Source of the DNA: Synergistaceae bacterium
Lineage (GTDB): Bacteria; Synergistota; Synergistia; Synergistales; Synergistaceae
Direction: 5' to 3'
DNA: 9,596 bases
Assembly (NCBI GenBank): GCA_012513245.1
Contig: JAAZCN010000280.1
Span: 1-9,596 of the forward strand
Below, in pieces: positions 7,297 through 9,596 of the stretch. The translations under genes were made by a program, and so were the position numbers. Each line of letters starts with the position of its first letter. Position 1 is the first letter of the stretch. Under the pieces are notes generated by a model. That model was not told where the DNA came from. It searched no databases and saw nothing but the letters and a program-made list of their open reading frames with translations.

Positions 7297-7334
7297 AAAA
7301 ACGTCGCCGCTTTTTTCAAAGCGGCGACGTTTTT
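7297..7334. terminator. Perfect 17-bp hairpin terminator, symmetric A/T flanks
   Basis: The arms 7297-7313 and 7318-7334 are fully complementary around a TTTC loop. The G/C core is ACGTCGCCGC on the plus strand. Because A-runs lead in and T-runs lead out on both strands, it can work in either direction. Here it would end minus-strand transcripts from the transporter gene, whose stop is 113 bases upstream; there is no convergent plus-strand gene in view. Confidence 0.9.
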
Positions 7335-7446
7335 GACCTGTTGGATTTAGATGCTAAAAATATCTTTAAAGTTATCGGTCTCTGTTTGTATTCCTGTTAA
7401 AGCAGATAATGTTATTACAATTACTTGCAACGGTAGATTTAGATTC
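7335..7446. other. Non-coding 3' region between transporter stop and terminator
   Basis: These 112 bases contain no gene I can support. They would form the 3' untranslated part of the transporter transcript. They are AT-rich like the transporter gene itself. Confidence 0.5.
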
Positions 7447-8367
7447 TTAGTTAATTTCACACTTCTTTTTGCCAAGAAAATTAGCGCCTATAACCCCTAA
7501 AATGATGCATACGGAGCCTATAATATGGTAATAATATATTTTTTCATCAAGAAAAACAATGCCTGCTATTATTGATATAACTGTGCTTAAATTCATGAAT
7601 ACACACATCTTGGATGCTTCGATCTTTGAGAGGATATAGTTGGTCAAGAAAGATGTGGCGAGAGATGAAAGCACTCCTAAATATACTACTGATATAACAA
7701 ATCTATAGTCATACAAAGGTGCAAAAAAGTTGTTAAGCGTACCGTTTATCATGTGATTCGTTATTGCTATGACATTAAAGAATATGAAGCTTATAATAAC
7801 CATAATACAGCTCATTTCTACTATAGAAAAATCTTTTGTCAGCTTTCTTGCCATTATACTATACCCTGAAAAAGACAAGGCTGATAAGAGAAGCAAAGAT
7901 ATCCCTTTTAAGTTGGTGAATTCAAAAGTAGATCCTTTTTTGAGAGTAATATATATCACTCCAAATACAGAAAGGATAATAGACAATTTCTGCAGAAGAT
8001 TAGTCTCTTCTTTTAAAAAGTACGAAGCCATTATCAAAGTAAAGACAGGGATCACAGCAAGAATGATCCCTGATTCCGATGAAGTCATATACTGCATTCC
8101 AAAAGTCTGGAAAGCAAAAAAAGATAAGGGGTAGAAGATAGCCAGAGGTAATATGTTTTTGATCCTTTCTTTGCTGAGATCCAGTTTGATCCAATTGAAT
8201 AGTATCGGTATTAATATTGCGAGAAACGAAGCAGTAAATCTAAAAGCGAGCAGATCCCATGGGTTGCTCAGGTTCAATCCCATTTTTAAAAACAGATAGG
8301 AGAGGCCGGTAATTATGGAATGTAGCATGGCTGCAGCGTATATCAGACTTTTTTTGTTGCCTTCCAA
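7447..8367 (-). CDS. EamA/DMT-superfamily inner-membrane transporter
   Basis: The product is 306 aa and mostly hydrophobic. It has about ten predicted membrane helices in two repeated halves of five, the standard layout of EamA (RhaT/YdcZ-like) drug/metabolite exporters. Diagnostic stretches are FRFTASFLAILIP (42-54), the SSESGIILAVIPVFTLIMA region (95-113) followed by LKEET (117-121), and in the second half LDEKIYYYHIIGSVCIILGV with a basic C-terminal tail (GKKKCEIN). The substrate cannot be predicted. The start is TTG 8367: AGGAGGGG (8374-8381) sits 6 bases upstream, and the first ATG (residue 14) would delete part of helix 1. The gene is clearly AT-richer than its neighbours (17 G/C of 60 at 7741-7800 versus 32 of 60 at 2401-2460). 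That, with its position between a tRNA gene and a strong terminator, hints at acquisition from elsewhere. Confidence 0.85.
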   Translation of the reverse strand: MEGNKKSLIYAAAMLHSIITGLSYLFLKMGLNLSNPWDLLAFRFTASFLAILIPILFNWIKLDLSKERIKNILPLAIFYPLSFFAFQTFGMQYMTSSESGIILAVIPVFTLIMASYFLKEETNLLQKLSIILSVFGVIYITLKKGSTFEFTNLKGISLLLLSALSFSGYSIMARKLTKDFSIVEMSCIMVIISFIFFNVIAITNHMINGTLNNFFAPLYDYRFVISVVYLGVLSSLATSFLTNYILSKIEASKMCVFMNLSTVISIIAGIVFLDEKIYYYHIIGSVCIILGVIGANFLGKKKCEIN

Positions 8368-8448
8368 AACTTGCCCCTCCTCTGTTATCTTGAATTTCTA
8401 AAAGATACAAGGTGCTCAATGACGAAGATATATTTATCTTGAGTGGTC

Positions 8449-8532
8449 TGGTGCGAGAGAGGGGATTTGAACCCCTACGTCTTGGACACGGGATCCTAAG
8501 TCCCGCGCGTCTACCAATTCCGCCACTCTCGC
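8449..8532 (-). tRNA. tRNA-Leu (anticodon UAG, reads CUA)
   Basis: The acceptor arms GCGAGAG (8526-8532) and CTCTCGC (8453-8459) pair perfectly, the discriminator is A and CCA is encoded (8449-8451). The anticodon stem CGGGA/TCCCG holds the loop CTTAGGA with TAG at plus positions 8486-8488. The longer variable arm of the class II type fits leucine. The T-loop is the normal TTCAAAT. It lies between the GNAT-like gene and the transporter, all on the same strand. Confidence 0.96.
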
Positions 8533-8550
8533 ATTCACCTGAAAGCAGAA

Positions 8551-8587
8551 CAGGGTAGATTTTACCCTGCTTTTATTTAAAGTGCAA
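8551..8587 (-). promoter_or_regulatory. Candidate tRNA-Leu promoter overlapped by a 7-bp inverted repeat
   Basis: On the minus strand TTGCAC (8587-8582) and TAAAAT (8564-8559) are 17 bases apart and would give a leader of roughly 20 bases before tRNA-Leu. The inverted repeat CAGGGTA/TACCCTG (8551-8557 with 8563-8569, 5-base loop) straddles the -10. On the plus strand the hairpin is followed by CTTTTATTT and so resembles a terminator, but no plus-strand gene needs one. It could instead act as the 3' end signal of the upstream GNAT-like gene, although the minus-strand T-run is poor. Confidence 0.35.
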
Positions 8588-8602
8588 GGAAGAGTTCTCT
8601 TT

Positions 8603-8626
8603 TTAAGCGCTGTGTTAAGTGCTGTA
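8603..8626. repeat. Two-unit 12-bp tandem repeat
   Basis: On the plus strand TTAAGCGCTGTG is followed at once by TTAAGTGCTGTA, 10 of 12 bases identical. It lies in the 130-base gap between the GNAT-like gene and tRNA-Leu. A second weak promoter match on the minus strand (TTTACA, 17 bases, TAAAAA) overlaps it. Confidence 0.6.
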
Positions 8627-8662
8627 AATAGAGGCTCTTTTACCTATAAAGGCATTTGGAGA

Positions 8663-8947
8663 CTAAACTTCTTTTTTGTATAAAACATCCTTGTACTCTT
8701 CTCCCCTGTTCATAACCTTATTGGCATAAGAACATTCCGGAATAATTTTTGAGCCCTCTGCACGGGCTTTTGAAACGACTTTCTCCAGAAGCTTAGCGGC
8801 TATGCTCTGGCCTCTCAGTTCTTCTGATACAAAGGTGCGTTCGATTACAATGACACCTTTCTCTTTGTATGGAAAGACTATTTCAGCAAGCGGATCTTTT
8901 TCATTCTCTCCAATGTAGAATCTGTTGTCTCCCTCTTTGATATCCAT
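8663..8947 (-). CDS. Small GNAT-like N-acetyltransferase (YjdJ/NATD1, COG2388-type)
   Basis: The product is 94 aa from ATG 8947. It matches the compact GCN5-related family of about 90-100 residues: N-terminal MDIKEGDNRFYIGE with DPLAEIVF, then VSEELRGQSIAAKLLEKVV (40-58) as the acetyl-CoA pyrophosphate-binding loop and helix. IIPECSYA (68-75) follows, with the family's conserved cysteine at 72, and KDVLY near the end. Two differences stand out from the common form: Arg at 37 (ERT) where the family often has His (DHT), and Ser at 48 where Gly is usual (RGQG-I-A). The start is ATG 8947 because AGGGGGTG lies 9 bases upstream; the in-frame GTG 8959 would overlap that site. The physiological substrate of the family is unknown to me. 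It stands alone. Confidence 0.8.
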   Translation of the reverse strand: MDIKEGDNRFYIGENEKDPLAEIVFPYKEKGVIVIERTFVSEELRGQSIAAKLLEKVVSKARAEGSKIIPECSYANKVMNRGEEYKDVLYKKEV

Positions 8948-9126
8948 CAAAGTAAACACCCCCTAATTTGTGGCTAGATAGCGCTACATGAAGCTGCGTT
9001 AGTGCAGCCGGATAAGTGCGTCCGGCTGGAGAGTCAATTGGAAATCCATAGCAAATCTATTGGAAGTCAATTGTTAAGTCAAAAAAATCAAAGTATCATT
9101 AATTTTTGGGATCCAAATCACAAATT

Positions 9127-9181
9127 CCGTCATCCCCATATGCACTTGAGCACCCCGCTCAGGCCCATACGAGAACGACGG
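9127..9181 (-). repeat. Long imperfect hairpin, better paired as minus-strand RNA
   Basis: As minus-strand RNA the 16-base arm 9181-9166 pairs without interruption with 9142-9127; four of the 16 pairs are G-U. A 4x4 internal loop follows and then a 5-bp stem TGAGC/GCTCA closing a GGGGT loop. The outer ends read CCGTC...GACGG, similar in style to dispersed intergenic palindromes that end in GATGACGG. No T-run follows, so it is not an intrinsic terminator. Confidence 0.7.
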
Positions 9182-9213
9182 AGAGGAGCTAAGGTTTTCA
9201 GATCCTAACAACT

Positions 9214-9252
9214 GTTTGACTACGTTTGACAATTGTTTGACCATCGTTTGTC
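9214..9252 (+). repeat. Helically phased GTTTGAC direct repeats (three exact, one variant)
   Basis: GTTTGAC begins at 9214, 9224 and 9235, and GTTTGTC at 9246. The steps of 10, 11 and 11 bases are close to one DNA turn, so all copies would face the same side of the helix. The 3-4 base spacers differ (TAC, AATT, CATC), so this is a repeated word and not a simple duplicated unit. Confidence 0.75.
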
Positions 9253-9436
9253 CGTCTTTACAACTGACTTCCAACCGCTCGCCCGCAGCAGAGGCCTCTC
9301 CTGGCTGTCTTCTCTGCAATCCACCGGCAAGTATCCACCAAATCTAAGCGGACTAAGGTACAACTAATATTATACAGGCGAAGGACGATATTTTGAGGGC
9401 GACTAAAAGGAATTATTTTGAAGTTTCAATTTATAT

Positions 9437-9512
9437 TGGTGGATCGTACAGGAATCGAACCTGTAACCCCCTGATTAAGAGTCAGGTGCTCTTCCAGTTG
9501 AGCTAACAGTCC
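9437..9512 (-). tRNA. tRNA-Lys (anticodon CUU, reads AAG)
   Basis: The anticodon stem CCTGA/TCAGG holds the loop CTCTTAA with CTT at plus positions 9477-9479. The T-arm ACAGG-TTCGATT-CCTGT is normal, and CCA is encoded (9437-9439). The D-arm carries A15 with U48, a consistent Levitt pair. The acceptor stem GGACTGT/ACGATCC is imperfect: position 4-69 is C/A and 5-68 is U/G. It begins one base after the CCA of tRNA-Thr, so both must come from one transcript. Confidence 0.93.
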
Positions 9513-9513
9513 G

Positions 9514-9589
9514 TGGAGCCGGAGCGCGGATTTAAACCGCGGACCCGCTGCTTACAAGGCAGCCGCTCTGTCAGCTGAGCTACTCCGGC
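9514..9589 (-). tRNA. tRNA-Thr (anticodon UGU, reads ACA)
   Basis: The acceptor arms GCCGGAG (9583-9589) and CTCCGGC (9518-9524) pair perfectly; the discriminator is U and CCA is encoded (9514-9516). The anticodon stem GCTGC/GCAGC holds CTTGTAA with TGT at plus positions 9554-9556. The T-stem CGCGG/CCGCG is perfect, but the loop is TTTAAAT, giving U56 instead of C56. The D-loop AGCTGACA gives A19 instead of G19. The cluster probably continues beyond the right edge, where its promoter would be. Confidence 0.93.
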
Positions 9590-9596
9590 TAAAATG

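Larger units (their letters stand above)
8948..9436. other. About 490-base region without a convincing gene; structured and repeat-rich
   Basis: Open frames here are short, begin with non-ATG codons, lack ribosome-binding sites and resemble no family I know. What it does hold, from right to left: an isolated minus-strand TATAAT (9374-9369) with no good -35; a palindrome AGAGGCCTCT (9290-9299); the GTTTGAC array (9214-9252); the long hairpin (9127-9181); three AGTCAA words (9032, 9065, 9077), two of them within AGTCAATTG; an 8-bp inverted repeat CAGCCGGA/TCCGGCTG (9005-9012 with 9021-9028). A weak promoter for the GNAT-like gene may be TTGACT (9037-9032) and TATCCG (9014-9009), 17 bases apart. 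I see no tmRNA, RNase P, SRP or 6S signature. Confidence 0.6.

Noticed and set aside
7335..7446. Possible attachment-site copy of the tRNA-Leu 3' end bordering the transporter
   Set aside because: Compared by eye with 8449-8475, no matching stretch of useful length was found.
7351..7500. Plus-strand 50-codon frame starting ATG in the transporter 3' region
   Set aside because: It overlaps the end of the transporter in antisense, lacks a ribosome-binding site and has no recognisable product.
8425..8445. AAGATA/TATCTT inverted repeat downstream of tRNA-Leu as a terminator
   Set aside because: The 6-bp AT-rich stem has no following T-run on the minus strand; at most a weak hairpin before the transporter leader.
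9002..9208. 68-codon plus-strand open frame
   Set aside because: It is antisense to the same non-coding interval, has no ribosome-binding site and low-complexity composition, and all supported genes are on the other strand.
9214..9252. CRISPR-like array
   Set aside because: The repeated unit is only 7 bases with 3-4 base spacers and there are no cas genes; this is a short-word array, not a CRISPR.
9074..9319. 81-codon minus-strand open frame across the repeat-rich gap
   Set aside because: It begins with TTG, has no ribosome-binding site, runs through the long hairpin and the GTTTGAC array, and its product looks like no protein family. I treat the interval as non-coding.
9313..9341. ATCCACC and ATCCACCA words as a remnant of a tRNA 3' end or att site
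   Set aside because: Only 7-8 bases match, in the inverse orientation to tRNA-Lys, and no integrase gene is present. This is too short to separate from chance.

Overview
The window reads as a bacterial chromosome segment in which every gene I can support lies on the minus strand. The ferredoxin-dependent 2-oxoacid oxidoreductase points to a strict anaerobe that ferments amino or organic acids. My impression is a Synergistota-like organism, but that rests on protein feel and is a low-confidence inference. No phage, plasmid, insertion-sequence or CRISPR genes are visible.

Layout in plus coordinates, transcription running right to left. Positions 1-491 hold the N-terminal 163 residues of an RlmD/RumA-type rRNA uracil-5-methyltransferase, cut by the window edge. 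A terminator at 519-548 separates it from korDABC (3334 down to 576), which encodes a four-subunit 2-oxoacid:ferredoxin oxidoreductase in the order delta, alpha, beta, gamma, with a plausible extended -10 promoter at 3402-3430. Next upstream is an overlapping four-gene block, acpS-nnr-tsaE-tsaB (6527 down to 3467). It joins acyl-carrier-protein activation, NAD(P)H-hydrate repair and two parts of the tRNA t6A machinery. A secreted glucosaminidase-domain protein (6589-7221) with its own likely promoter precedes it. A perfect 17-bp hairpin terminator (7297-7334) then closes off an AT-rich EamA/DMT-type transporter (7447-8367).

From 8449 to the right end the window is mainly RNA genes and non-coding DNA: tRNA-Leu(UAG), a small GNAT-like protein (8663-8947), about 490 bases without a convincing gene (8948-9436), and a tRNA-Thr(UGU)/tRNA-Lys(CUU) pair separated by one nucleotide.

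I did not find a clearly new multi-gene system. The most unusual signals are in the RNA part. The tRNA-Thr appears to replace the near-universal G19-C56 tertiary pair with A19-U56. The tRNA-Lys has a C4/A69 mismatch in its acceptor stem. The 490-base gap holds a 16-bp G-U-rich hairpin flanked by oppositely oriented clusters of GTCAA/TTGAC words, three or four of them spaced by about one helical turn.
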